This document shows, in pieces, positions 25,853 through 34,854 of a stretch of 64,000 nt of DNA; within the stretch, counting starts at the first letter, position 1; each line of letters begins with the position of its first letter. The stretch is taken from assembly GCA_014872805.1 (NCBI GenBank), contig WKFN01000014.1, positions 248,001 to 312,000 of the forward strand. Direction: 5' to 3'. The position numbers and the translations under genes are program-made. This DNA is from Opacimonas sp014872805. Lineage in GTDB: Bacteria > Pseudomonadota > Gammaproteobacteria > Enterobacterales > Alteromonadaceae. The notes beneath the pieces are model-generated. The model did no database searches. It was not told where the DNA came from and worked only from the letters and a program-made list of their open reading frames with translations.

Positions 25853-26790
25853 GATGCCACCTCGGGTTGGTTGCAATGAACTTTCACATTTTGTTGTTTG
25901 TAATAGTCAAGCTTTGATAGTGCAGCTTTCAATGCAGAAACTTTAGCATGTATTTGTGCTTGATCATTTAGATAAAACCGCTCGTCTTTGACGACTTTGA
26001 GTTGCTCTACTGTTTTGAGAATATCGTTTTCTGAACTCTTGTTATAAATAGGCTGTGTAATATTTTTTGCTTCAATAAATGCAAAAATCAGTTTTTTTAT
26101 GGTGTTTTTGAAGCGTGTAACACCATTTAGTTTATGTTCACCCCAAACACCTTGAATTCGGGTGAATTGCGCTTTTTTGTCAAAGACGCTGAGCCAATCA
26201 TCCCATTTCGTCGTGTTGATATGTGCGTAAGCTTTGACCGGTTTCCAAGGGACTTGCATCATGTCTGCCAAAATCGCGCCATGCATCGCTTCACAAATGA
26301 CCTTTTCACATTGACTCAATTCTGTTAAAAACTCATCTAATGGTAATCGAGGATCAATAAATCTAACATCAGCCTTATCACATACCTCTTGCCAATTACC
26401 TAAATCAATACTCGCAACATGCGGAATGTATCCAATTTGATTACTAGGAGTTAATTGAGGTAAAGGATAACAATCTTGTAGCAAGTAGGCGCCATCGAGT
26501 AGCACTATATCGTTGTGTTCAGTTAGCCCTAAAGTGGTTGCAGAATGCTTGCCTCGCACAGCAATAATATTCCAATCATCGGTCAATGATGGTGGCGTTC
26601 CATAACCAACCCCTGAAGATATGACCGTATATCGTTTGGCTTCAGGAATAAAGTGATTTAACAGTGAACCAATGCCGATGATTTGTTCGCTTTCAGGAAT
26701 TTTAGAAAAATCAAAATAGTGATGCCAAATCGCTTCGTTTAAGTCATCACCAACATTGCCATCAGGCATTTTACAGTAATAAATTGGCAT
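25849..26790 (-). CDS. polysaccharide pyruvyl transferase family protein (ExoV-like)
   Basis: 313 residues with the family opening YYCKMPDGNVGDDLNEAIW, a central GIGSLLNHFIP segment, SSGVGYG and the late CEKVICEAMHGAILADMMQVPWKPV region, resembling succinoglycan ketal transferases such as ExoV. It would add pyruvate to a sugar of the polysaccharide. The C-terminal 90 residues are charged and predicted helical and may be outside the catalytic core. It follows a GT4 gene by 12 bp and overlaps the next GT2 by 4 bp. The coexistence with 22373-23467 suggests two differently placed modifications. Confidence 0.8.
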   Translation of the reverse strand: MPIYYCKMPDGNVGDDLNEAIWHHYFDFSKIPESEQIIGIGSLLNHFIPEAKRYTVISSGVGYGTPPSLTDDWNIIAVRGKHSATTLGLTEHNDIVLLDGAYLLQDCYPLPQLTPSNQIGYIPHVASIDLGNWQEVCDKADVRFIDPRLPLDEFLTELSQCEKVICEAMHGAILADMMQVPWKPVKAYAHINTTKWDDWLSVFDKKAQFTRIQGVWGEHKLNGVTRFKNTIKKLIFAFIEAKNITQPIYNKSSENDILKTVEQLKVVKDERFYLNDQAQIHAKVSALKAALSKLDYYKQQNVKVHCNQPEVAS

Positions 26791-26802
26791 ATAAATGTCC
26801 TT

Positions 26803-27912
26803 TTACGGTTTTAAAGCTATATACAGCTTCATGTAATTCTCCACCATAACGGAATCGGTGAAATATGAATCAAAATGTTCCTTCGCTGCGGAAGACATTC
26901 GCTCACGAGTATTGGCGTCTGATAATGTTTGTATTGCTTTGGTTAATCCATTTAAGTCATCATTGTTGATAACCAGCCCGTGTTTGTTATTATCAATTAT
27001 CTCAGGGTTGCCACCCACGTCAGTGACAATTGTTGGAATTGCTAGACTTAATGCTTCAAGGAGAGTCATGGAGGTGCCTTCACTAAAGGAAGTTAGCAAA
27101 AAGACATCAAAGAGCTGTAAGTAATTTTTGGGATGAGTTTTATACCCAGTTAATGTTACGTATTTGCTAATATCTAGCTCTTCTATTTGCTGCTCGAGGG
27201 AATGCCTCATTTCACCATCACCTACAATGATAAGATGTAGGTCGAACCCTTTTTTAATGAGTTGAGCGGTTGCGTCTATCATTAATGAATGGTTTTTAAT
27301 TGGGTCCAGCCGAGCGACTGTGCCAAGTGTTAACGTGTTTTGGCCAATATTATGGTGCTCTCTTAATTGCTCCATATTGTCTTTATCAACTGGCTCATAA
27401 CGCAAAGGTTTAATTCCGTTATAAATCACTAGGATGTCTTTTTGTGGTAAGTACTCGAAGTCGACCAGCGCATGTTTGGTTGCGGAAGATATTGCAGTTA
27501 CTGCCGAAGTGAAAAAATTTAATAAGGGATTTATGAATCGTCTTTTGCTAGAACTTGAATCCGGATAAAACCGACCATGTTCAGTAAAAATGACCTTAGT
27601 CGCTAACCCAATACATGCTAATGCACCATAACTCCAAGGAGTGTATTGATGGCAGTGTAGAATATCAATGTCGTGTTGTTTGATATGTTTCCTGAGTTTC
27701 AAAATTAAGGACACGTCAAAGCTAGGTTTCCTATTCCATTCAAAAATGTCAATGCCATGTTTTTTTAACTCTGTTCCAAAAGGACCGAGCGGTTGTTCAA
27801 GACATAGAATTTGATGAGTACAAGTACTATTTGCACAGCTTTCAATAATATTAGCGATAACTTTTTCGGTTCCTCCAATACGCATGTCGTAGGTTAAATG
27901 GGCTACACGCAT
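26803..27912 (-). CDS. glycosyltransferase family 4
   Basis: Cytosolic GT-B glycosyltransferase, 369 residues. MRVAHLTYDMRIGGTEKVI is the acceptor-domain opening with the Gly-rich loop; ILHCHQYTPWSYGA and FTEHGRFYPD follow. In the donor domain LGTVARLDPIKNHSLMIDA and TSFSEGTSMTLLEALSLAIP carry the usual phosphate and nucleotide contacts. It resembles the stp2 type often found with exosortase A, but this is not certain. It lies 31 bp after the asparagine-synthase-like gene and 12 bp before a pyruvyltransferase gene. Confidence 0.85.
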   Translation of the reverse strand: MRVAHLTYDMRIGGTEKVIANIIESCANSTCTHQILCLEQPLGPFGTELKKHGIDIFEWNRKPSFDVSLILKLRKHIKQHDIDILHCHQYTPWSYGALACIGLATKVIFTEHGRFYPDSSSSKRRFINPLLNFFTSAVTAISSATKHALVDFEYLPQKDILVIYNGIKPLRYEPVDKDNMEQLREHHNIGQNTLTLGTVARLDPIKNHSLMIDATAQLIKKGFDLHLIIVGDGEMRHSLEQQIEELDISKYVTLTGYKTHPKNYLQLFDVFLLTSFSEGTSMTLLEALSLAIPTIVTDVGGNPEIIDNNKHGLVINNDDLNGLTKAIQTLSDANTRERMSSAAKEHFDSYFTDSVMVENYMKLYIALKP

Positions 27913-27943
27913 ATATATCTCCTAATGCATATCAATATCTCAT

Positions 27944-29833
27944 TCAACGCACTTCTCCAAGGTATTTAACCCACCACATCTCAAACATCAACAAACTCCA
28001 TAAAACCGTACTGTGGTCAGCTTTGTTATCTTGATGTTCTTGCCATAATTTTTGCACTGCTTCAGGCTTGAAGTACTTAGTGATGCCCACGGGCTTTGCT
28101 ACTAAATAATTCTCTGCGATGTCTTTGATATGCTCTCGGAACCATGTCGCAAGTGGCACCGAAAAGCCCATTTTTTTGCGATACAAGACATCATCCGGTA
28201 ACAATGGCTTAAACGTTTCTTTCAGAATGTACTTTTTTTCACTTTTGTGAAACTTCATTTCGGGAGGTAAGGCTGCGGCAAATTCCACAACTTCTTTGTC
28301 CAGAATAGGTGCCCTGACTTCCAGTGAGTTGGCCATGCTCATTCGGTCAACTTTCACCAATATCCCTCCAGGGAGGTAGGTTTTTAAATCGGTGTATAAA
28401 ATTTTGTCCAAATGATCTTCACCATCTGCCTGTGTATACGCATCAAGCGTTAGTTGAGCAGGGTGGTAATCTCCTAACCGAGTTTGCAACTCATTGTTAG
28501 CCAACTCCGACCACTGTTGATCAGTGATTTGTGAATTAGAGATATAAAAACCCATGGCTGGGTCATGGCTCAAGCTAGTCAGTAAGGATTGGCCTTTCTT
28601 AAAGAGCATGCTGTCACTCTTGCTACATAATGCAGCGAGTTTAGGGAACAGGTTTTTTCTAATTCCCTCTGGAAATTTTTCTCTGAGGCGATTCTCAATG
28701 GCATCGATGGAATATTTCTCATAACCCGCAAATACTTCATCGCCACCGTCCCCCGCAATGGCTACAGTGACTGCTTGCTTAGCAAGCTCACTTACATAAA
28801 AAGTAGGGACTAAAGACGGATCGGCAAAAGGTTCGTCAAAGAAACTTACAATATGCTCTAAGGTGTCAGCGACGTTCTGTTCAACCTTAAATTCGTGATG
28901 TTCAGTCTGGTATCGTTCGGCGACCATTTGCGCGAATTCAGTTTCGTTGAACTTAGGGTCGTCAAAGCCAATCGTACAAGTTTTCACAGGCTTATCTGAA
29001 AGCGTTGACATCATGGCCACTACTCCTCCAGAGTCAACCCCACCACTTAAAAATGCGCCTAAATCAACATCCGAGAGCATACGAGCTTTTGTTTTACTTA
29101 ACAGTAATTGGCTCAAATCATCGCACTCTGACTCAAAGGATTTATCGGTTTTTTTGGCAAATGACACATCCCAATATTGCTCAATAGTGACCTTGCCTTT
29201 TTTCATCACCATATAATGCCCAGGGGGGAGTTTATGCATGTGGGTAAAAATGGTTTTAGGGTCTGGAATATACTGATAAGCAAAAAAATCATATACCGCA
29301 TCATCACGGATAGAATTATCAATACCGGGTAACGTCAAAATTGCTTTAAGCTCTGACGCAAAATAAAAATCTCGGTCTTTCTGATAATAATAGAGCGGCT
29401 TCTTGCCCAAGCGATCCCTTGCCAAAAAGAGCTGCTGTTTAGCAATGTCCCATAGCGAGAAAGCAAACATGCCATTCAAACTTTCTAAACATTCGACTCC
29501 ATCGCGTTGGTACAATGCTAGAATGACTTCGGTATCTGTCTGAGAAGAAAACTTGTATCCGTCAGCAATGAGTTCTGCCCGCAGTTGAGGAAAATTATAG
29601 ATCTCTCCATTAAACACAATGACACATTGTTTATCAGCAGAATACATAGGTTGTATACCGGCATCGGATAGATCTATTATTGCAAGTCGGCGATGCACTA
29701 ACCCTATGTTATCATCGACATAGATATCGCTCGCATCAGGCCCCCTGTGCGCAATGGCCTCTCCCATTGCAGATAGATTTTCTGAAGACAGTGCATGCGC
29801 CTCATTCGTCCAAAACCCTGCTATTCCACACAT
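27944..29833 (-). CDS. exosortase A-associated glutamine amidotransferase (asparagine synthase-like)
   Basis: Class II glutamine amidotransferase with a synthetase domain, 629 residues. Cys2 (MCGIAGF) is the glutaminase nucleophile; RGPDASD near 30 and FNGEIYN (74-80) complete that domain. The synthetase P-loop is SGGVDS (263-268). The XrtA-linked version (TIGR03108-like) is thought to amidate or aminate a sugar acid or an amino-acyl group of the polysaccharide and not to make free asparagine; that is inferred from neighbours. It overlaps the preceding glycosyltransferase gene by 13 bp. Only one such enzyme is seen, although many loci carry two. Confidence 0.88.
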   Translation of the reverse strand: MCGIAGFWTNEAHALSSENLSAMGEAIAHRGPDASDIYVDDNIGLVHRRLAIIDLSDAGIQPMYSADKQCVIVFNGEIYNFPQLRAELIADGYKFSSQTDTEVILALYQRDGVECLESLNGMFAFSLWDIAKQQLFLARDRLGKKPLYYYQKDRDFYFASELKAILTLPGIDNSIRDDAVYDFFAYQYIPDPKTIFTHMHKLPPGHYMVMKKGKVTIEQYWDVSFAKKTDKSFESECDDLSQLLLSKTKARMLSDVDLGAFLSGGVDSGGVVAMMSTLSDKPVKTCTIGFDDPKFNETEFAQMVAERYQTEHHEFKVEQNVADTLEHIVSFFDEPFADPSLVPTFYVSELAKQAVTVAIAGDGGDEVFAGYEKYSIDAIENRLREKFPEGIRKNLFPKLAALCSKSDSMLFKKGQSLLTSLSHDPAMGFYISNSQITDQQWSELANNELQTRLGDYHPAQLTLDAYTQADGEDHLDKILYTDLKTYLPGGILVKVDRMSMANSLEVRAPILDKEVVEFAAALPPEMKFHKSEKKYILKETFKPLLPDDVLYRKKMGFSVPLATWFREHIKDIAENYLVAKPVGITKYFKPEAVQKLWQEHQDNKADHSTVLWSLLMFEMWWVKYLGEVR

Positions 29834-30633
29834 GATGAAACTCCAAATTCGCGCAAGACAGATTGTTCCGAACCAAGCCCTAAAATAAATAATTTAAGTC
29901 GTTTTTTACATTCGACTATAAAAGCTTTCAAAGGTCCGTAAGTCTTGTCTAGTGTACTGATGTTTTCACCATTGTCTTGCATATAAACCAACAGTTTTTT
30001 CTTTGGAATGTGCAACGGTTTACCGCTTTGCTCTAATACTCTTTTAAAGTCGCAATGTGAAGTCTGTTTAAAAAATGAGGTCGCATTAGATTGTTTTTCG
30101 ATAAACTCAGCGTCAAGAAAATTTTTACTCACCACGCAGGTTGACCCACACCATGCACTTAACTGAAAATTGGGAATCAATGTGTGTGACTGCGCAAAAT
30201 ACATATACCCATGTTGAATTAACATGGCGTCTTTGTCTGAATTGTCATACCACTCTTGCACAAAATCTCGATGCAACAAGTCATCCGCATCCAGCACAAA
30301 AAAGTGACTATGGCCTGTGTCTAAAAGAGCATGAATACCTTTATCTATCTTATAACAGCGATCTTTTTCGAATTCCCAACGCAATTCATCTCCGGAATAC
30401 TTCTCTCTCTGTGGAGAGGATATTTCTTGAGCTGAAATAAAGTGACCGAATGTAAACGCATTATCTTTAAAGAATTCGGGTTCATCATGGCCCACAACAA
30501 CCCATGAAAATTGCTCATGTGATTGCTGCTCAAGAGATTGCAATGTAAGCCACAAGTTTTCGCAGACTTTTTTCCAATCTGAAGAAACACTTTTAGCTTT
30601 GAGTGGAATACTAATCCCTAGCTTCTTGTTCAT
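29821..30633 (-). CDS. putative GT-A glycosyltransferase
   Basis: A 270-residue cytosolic protein that looks like a family 2 or rhamnosyltransferase-like enzyme. After LGISIPLKA the segment WLTLQSLEQQSHEQFSWVVVG matches the start of a nucleotide-sugar domain, and FFVLDADDLLHRDFVQEW supplies the DxDD metal site near residue 118. Several GT2 motifs are weak, so the donor and even the precise family are open. It lies 9 bp after the FemAB gene and overlaps the amidotransferase gene by 13 bp. Confidence 0.65.
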   Translation of the reverse strand: MNKKLGISIPLKAKSVSSDWKKVCENLWLTLQSLEQQSHEQFSWVVVGHDEPEFFKDNAFTFGHFISAQEISSPQREKYSGDELRWEFEKDRCYKIDKGIHALLDTGHSHFFVLDADDLLHRDFVQEWYDNSDKDAMLIQHGYMYFAQSHTLIPNFQLSAWCGSTCVVSKNFLDAEFIEKQSNATSFFKQTSHCDFKRVLEQSGKPLHIPKKKLLVYMQDNGENISTLDKTYGPLKAFIVECKKRLKLFILGLGSEQSVLREFGVSSCVE

Positions 30634-30642
30634 CGTATTCCT

Positions 30643-31695
30643 TTACAAACTGATCAAACCACGCACCCGACTCCCCACCATGGTGGTCATCGAAAGCGGT
30701 AGTTGTTGCCAGACTTTAACTGCGAGTTGTTTAAACTTTTCATCACCCGGCTCAGTGTTTTTGGGTCTGGGTGAGCTCACGAAACAATCCTGCCAATCCA
30801 ATGCATGTGGTCTCGCCCCCCACTGTTTTTTAAACCGATACGTCCCTTCATTAAACGTCGAACGACCAAAATCAAAAACAGGTATTTGTTTGTCAGCGGC
30901 ATATCCAATCAATGCTCCGTACAGCATCATATTTGGTGCCAGTCGATTGTATTTAGCTAATGAAGACGCCCAAGGGATACTGCATTGGTGAGGGTGAAGT
31001 AATATGAGACCTGCGCCAATCGCCATATCTCCGTCATACACCACTCCCATGCAAAAGCGTCCCTGGTAATGCTTAACAATTGCTTCATACCAACTTTTTT
31101 TGTGAACAGGAGAGCCCAGTTCACGCATGTTTTGCGCAATAACGTGATAGAAATCATCGAGCAAATTATTTTCTTCGGTCAGTTTGATTGATAATCCATT
31201 TTTTTCGGCTTTGCGGATCTGGCTGCGTAGTTTTGATTTGTACCTAGTCATCTGCTCCGAAGCACTGCTTTGCAAGGGCATCTTCATGGCGACTTTTTTG
31301 CCAGTTAATGCGTCGTCATCTTGAGTATCATTACCAGAACAAATATCTCGATGCACGAAAGATGAGATGAGGTGTGATGCGCCATACTCACAGATATTTT
31401 TTATTAATTCGTGTTTAATGTCGTCAGAATCTGCAAGGACATGTCCTACATCGCAGTAAGGCAGTGCACAAAATGATGGCTTACTCCAGAACCGTGAAAA
31501 CAACACCAAAGGAGCTACCCCGACGAGCGTATTATCCTCATACGCTAGGGCAATGATGGCATTGTGTTTATAGGCCTCATACACACACAATAACCAAGCG
31601 CTAAAATGATAAGCTGAAGCTCCCGAATGACATTCTACATACTCATCATAAATCGCTCGATTAAGTTGTGAAAGCGCGACAAATTCCGTTCTCAT
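30643..31695 (-). CDS. FemAB-like PEP-CTERM/XrtA-associated acyltransferase
   Basis: GNAT-fold protein of the FemAB type found with exosortase A (TIGR03019-like), 350 residues. Marks are the KSKLRSQIRKAEKNGLSIKL segment and the C-terminal VFDFGRSTFNEGTYRFKKQWGARP region, which is the subfamily's best-conserved part. FemAB enzymes move an amino acid from aminoacyl-tRNA; here the acceptor may be an amino sugar or a polysaccharide precursor, which is inference. The start overlaps the stop of the second deacetylase by 4 bp. Cytosolic. Confidence 0.85.
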   Translation of the reverse strand: MRTEFVALSQLNRAIYDEYVECHSGASAYHFSAWLLCVYEAYKHNAIIALAYEDNTLVGVAPLVLFSRFWSKPSFCALPYCDVGHVLADSDDIKHELIKNICEYGASHLISSFVHRDICSGNDTQDDDALTGKKVAMKMPLQSSASEQMTRYKSKLRSQIRKAEKNGLSIKLTEENNLLDDFYHVIAQNMRELGSPVHKKSWYEAIVKHYQGRFCMGVVYDGDMAIGAGLILLHPHQCSIPWASSLAKYNRLAPNMMLYGALIGYAADKQIPVFDFGRSTFNEGTYRFKKQWGARPHALDWQDCFVSSPRPKNTEPGDEKFKQLAVKVWQQLPLSMTTMVGSRVRGLISL

Positions 31696-32735
31696 GACAC
31701 CATCCTTATATCTTGTCTCGATGGAGATAAGGGATCGATGTGTCCGTTAACCTGATTTTGCATACCGAGCAGATGCGCGGCTTCAGAAATCGTTGCACAC
31801 GTCACGTTGGCTTGCTGTGACAGGTGTTCGAATACTTGAGTCACGCTATCCAGAATATGCTTGTGGGCGTCTTTGTCTAGATAAAAACCCGTTCCATTGT
31901 CTAAGAAACTCGAGCTATGCAGATACATGTGAATGACCGGTCGTTCTTGACGTAAGCAATTATCGACCAAGGATTTCATATCCTCTATTGAAGAAAGTTC
32001 TGGGCTGAGATAAAGCTTGCGCAACAACTTGGTATGCCACAACAAAGCATTGGCTCGACAGTAGTGCCAGATGCCTTTTTCGGCTTTGGTTTGCAAATGT
32101 CTACCTGTCTCATCATCCATGCGGTTAAACCCCACAGTGACAGGCATTTCTAATAAGTGACGCTGTTGCCCAGCAAAGTTGGGCAACCCGAAGTCTGGGT
32201 AGTAGGGTACAAACGGTGCGTCATAACAGCTAAAATAATCATTGTCATACATCGGATAGACACTGGAGTCTATCCAGATGCCACGCTCGACCAGTAACTC
32301 AAAAATGGTCTCGTTAATGCCCCAGCGCCCTGTCCGAAAGGATTGCGGCGTGATCCCTAATGTGTCTTGTATTTTTTTGATTAAGGCATCTAATTTGGTC
32401 GCGACGTGTTCTCTAGGTAAATTCACCACATGCGATTCAAATTCTGTCGTTGGGCCAAAGTGGGGTGGGTTACACCATGGGTGTAAGTGAGCGCCCACCT
32501 CACACTGCCGGTGTTTAATAACTTGCTTAAATTGTTCGAGCGAGGTTGGGTCATCCAGTACCGGATAGTCAACAAAGTAAGTAGGACGGATCCCCAGTCG
32601 TTCCATCTGATACTGAAACGATGGCAAATGCTTGACGTTATCCACCGCAAAATCAGACTCTGGGAAAGGTTCATCCCATCGCCATTCTTCTTCGGTATCT
32701 ATACTCAGTACAAACAGTACGTCAGGCTTTGACAT
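31692..32735 (-). CDS. polysaccharide deacetylase-like protein
   Basis: 347-residue NodB-like protein without signal peptide. The N-terminal FVLSIDTEEEWRWDEPFPES holds the first acidic motif, CEVGAHLHPWCNPPHF carries two His for a metal, and SFRTGRWGINETIFELL corresponds to the third motif. It differs from the deacetylase at 14147-15022, so the locus encodes two such enzymes, possibly for different sugars. It overlaps its neighbours by 4 and 14 bp within the long minus-strand operon. The exact substrate is unknown. Confidence 0.78.
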   Translation of the reverse strand: MSKPDVLFVLSIDTEEEWRWDEPFPESDFAVDNVKHLPSFQYQMERLGIRPTYFVDYPVLDDPTSLEQFKQVIKHRQCEVGAHLHPWCNPPHFGPTTEFESHVVNLPREHVATKLDALIKKIQDTLGITPQSFRTGRWGINETIFELLVERGIWIDSSVYPMYDNDYFSCYDAPFVPYYPDFGLPNFAGQQRHLLEMPVTVGFNRMDDETGRHLQTKAEKGIWHYCRANALLWHTKLLRKLYLSPELSSIEDMKSLVDNCLRQERPVIHMYLHSSSFLDNGTGFYLDKDAHKHILDSVTQVFEHLSQQANVTCATISEAAHLLGMQNQVNGHIDPLSPSRQDIRMVS

Positions 32736-33861
32736 AATCTCGACTATCCTTAGTCATCATCTCTTGAAACAAGTCATCATATTCATTCGCCATTCGCTGC
32801 GAAGAATAGTGTTCCTGTACATAGTTAACGGCATTTTCTGCAATGACTTGAGCGGTATTTGGATCATCCATTAAGGTTTCCCAATGGCGCTTGAGCATAG
32901 CAATATCATTAAGTGGTGCCAGTAATCCCGTCTGTTCATGATGGATCAATTGATCAATGCCGTCGATGTCATACGCTGCAACGGGGATCCCCATGGCGCA
33001 GGCTTCCATTAAACATCTTGGTATCCCTTCCAAGGTCGAGGTCATCACAAACAAATCAAAGGTTTTGAGTAATGCCAACCTATCGTCGCGAAACCCCAAA
33101 AAGTGAATATCGTTTCGACAATCAAGCGCTTCTGCTTGGCGCTCTAAAGCTTCGCGACAATCCCCATCGCCAAGCAGCACTAATTCAATGTCCTGACGAG
33201 TGGCGGCTAATTCAGAAAAAATCTGCAGGATAGCATCGATATTTTTACGCGAAATCATCTGCCCAATGAAGCCAATTCGTTTTTTATCCGTTTGTGCAGG
33301 GACTGTGTCGTCGTGTTTGACACTGTATACTTCCGATAGATCAACACCATTTTGAATATAGCGTAACGTAGGTGGAGTAAGACCAAACTCCTCCACATCT
33401 TGATACAAAGCAGGAGACAAGGGTACGACGTGATCTGCAAAGCGCATGGCCTGACAGCCTAACCAAATAAAAGTGCGTAATTTAAGGTCCGAGGCATTTT
33501 CAAAACCGTGTGGGGTAACGACGACTTTGATGTCAGCTTTTTTGGCGACAATCACGCCTAAAATATCAGACTTGTAACCATGGGTATGGATGATGTCAAT
33601 GTTGTGCTCCTTGATATATTGCACCATGTGTGCGACCACTGACCAATCGAATTTACCGGTCATGGGAAACTCAGCAGTAGCGATACCAAGTGTTTGGGCT
33701 TCACGAATGAGCTGAGTGTTGTGATTCTCTGGCTCTTGGGTCACTGCAATGATGGATTTAATGTGCGTGGGTAGGTGTTTGGTCAATGCCAAGATCCATC
33801 GCTCGGCCCCATAAAATCCAGTAGGGCAAATAAACTGCATGACTTTTAAGGTGTGTTTCAT
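32722..33861 (-). CDS. glycosyltransferase family 4
   Basis: Cytosolic GT-B enzyme, 379 residues. MQFICPTGFYGAERWILALTKHL opens the acceptor domain; IIHTHGYKSDILG and VTPHGF follow. The donor domain shows RIGFIGQMISRKNIDAILQIF and FVMTSTLEGIPRCLMEACAMGIPVAAY. Overlaps of 14 bp with the deacetylase-like gene and 4 bp with the GT2 gene fit one polycistronic message. Donor and linkage are not determined. Confidence 0.86.
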   Translation of the reverse strand: MKHTLKVMQFICPTGFYGAERWILALTKHLPTHIKSIIAVTQEPENHNTQLIREAQTLGIATAEFPMTGKFDWSVVAHMVQYIKEHNIDIIHTHGYKSDILGVIVAKKADIKVVVTPHGFENASDLKLRTFIWLGCQAMRFADHVVPLSPALYQDVEEFGLTPPTLRYIQNGVDLSEVYSVKHDDTVPAQTDKKRIGFIGQMISRKNIDAILQIFSELAATRQDIELVLLGDGDCREALERQAEALDCRNDIHFLGFRDDRLALLKTFDLFVMTSTLEGIPRCLMEACAMGIPVAAYDIDGIDQLIHHEQTGLLAPLNDIAMLKRHWETLMDDPNTAQVIAENAVNYVQEHYSSQRMANEYDDLFQEMMTKDSRDYVKA

Positions 33862-34850
33862 GAGTGACTGTCCGTGTTAAATTCAATGAAAAACCCTTTT
33901 AGGGTACCAATAGCTCTTGCTGGGAAGTAACAAGTATAAAAGCGTACAAGATCGAACATAGCGATTTCGCTTATTATTTTTCTCTTTAATCGAATTGAGT
34001 AGGCTAAAAGTAGTGCCAATGAGAGCAGTAAAGGTATTGCTGCAAGACTCAAATGTTCCATTAGTATTAAAATTACTGTCATGATCCAGCATAGCAAGAT
34101 GACTATTGGCACAAAAAAGCTTGGTAACTCTCTTAAAGGTACTTTACGACCATTTATAGATCGTAAATTTGATTGGCCTCGCCAAAATTCTTTTTTACTC
34201 ATTTGAGCAAAAGATTTATCTTCACCAAGGTGGATAAAGCTTGTTTGACCACTGTGGTAAAGATATCCATGATTAGATAACTCTGAGGTGAAAAATATAT
34301 CTTCGCATGTACGCAAACTTTCTGGAAACCCACCTACATCTAAAGCATCTTTTCTTCTTAATAATAAGTTACATCCAGGTAGATACTTTACAGTAGAGTT
34401 TACTGTTGTGTTGGCAATAGCAGTTTTGATTTGTTCTACCACATTATTGGAGTCTGATGAAGATTGTCTTGCCGCTACAACAATTCGTGATGGTTTCTTC
34501 AGCTCTGCACATAGAGTAACAAGCCAACTAGGTTTTAGAAGAATATCGGCATCTATAAAAGCCACATATTCTGCATTGGTAGATTGTAAACCCAAGTTCC
34601 TAGACTTGCTGATATTTCCATCGTCTGAACGATAATGCACTGTTAAATCTATATCTGGTATTGCATGTATTTCATCAGACACGGATGTATTTTGCGTTAC
34701 CAAATGCACTTCCACCGCAAATCCAGCACGATCTAATTGCGCGATGCTGCGTAAGGTTTGGAGCAGCATCTCTTCCCGTCCTTTGTGAGGGATGATGAAT
34801 GCGACCTGTTCTTGTATGTCATTGATGTGTTGAGAACCGGTGTCCGTCAT
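33858..34850 (-). CDS. glycosyltransferase family 2, membrane-associated
   Basis: About 330 residues. From the chosen start MTDTGSQHIND the catalytic domain follows at once: VAFIIPHKGREEMLLQTLRSI, GNISKSRNLGLQSTNAEYVAFIDAD with the metal-binding DAD, and a QxxRW-like region replaced by EFWRGQSN. The C-terminal third has two to three hydrophobic helices (VPIVILLCWIMTVILILM and following), so it is membrane-bound. The frame stays open a further 60 codons upstream, but those overlap the preceding gene; the ATG at 34850 sits 4 bp past that stop. Sequence is AT-richer than flanking genes. Confidence 0.82.
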   Translation of the reverse strand: MTDTGSQHINDIQEQVAFIIPHKGREEMLLQTLRSIAQLDRAGFAVEVHLVTQNTSVSDEIHAIPDIDLTVHYRSDDGNISKSRNLGLQSTNAEYVAFIDADILLKPSWLVTLCAELKKPSRIVVAARQSSSDSNNVVEQIKTAIANTTVNSTVKYLPGCNLLLRRKDALDVGGFPESLRTCEDIFFTSELSNHGYLYHSGQTSFIHLGEDKSFAQMSKKEFWRGQSNLRSINGRKVPLRELPSFFVPIVILLCWIMTVILILMEHLSLAAIPLLLSLALLLAYSIRLKRKIISEIAMFDLVRFYTCYFPARAIGTLKGFFIEFNTDSHS

Positions 34851-34854
34851 ATGT

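Noticed and set aside
27944..29833. Assignment as housekeeping asparagine synthetase asnB
   Set aside because: It lies inside the glycosylation operon with 13-bp and 31-bp junctions and fits the exosortase-linked amidotransferase group better.
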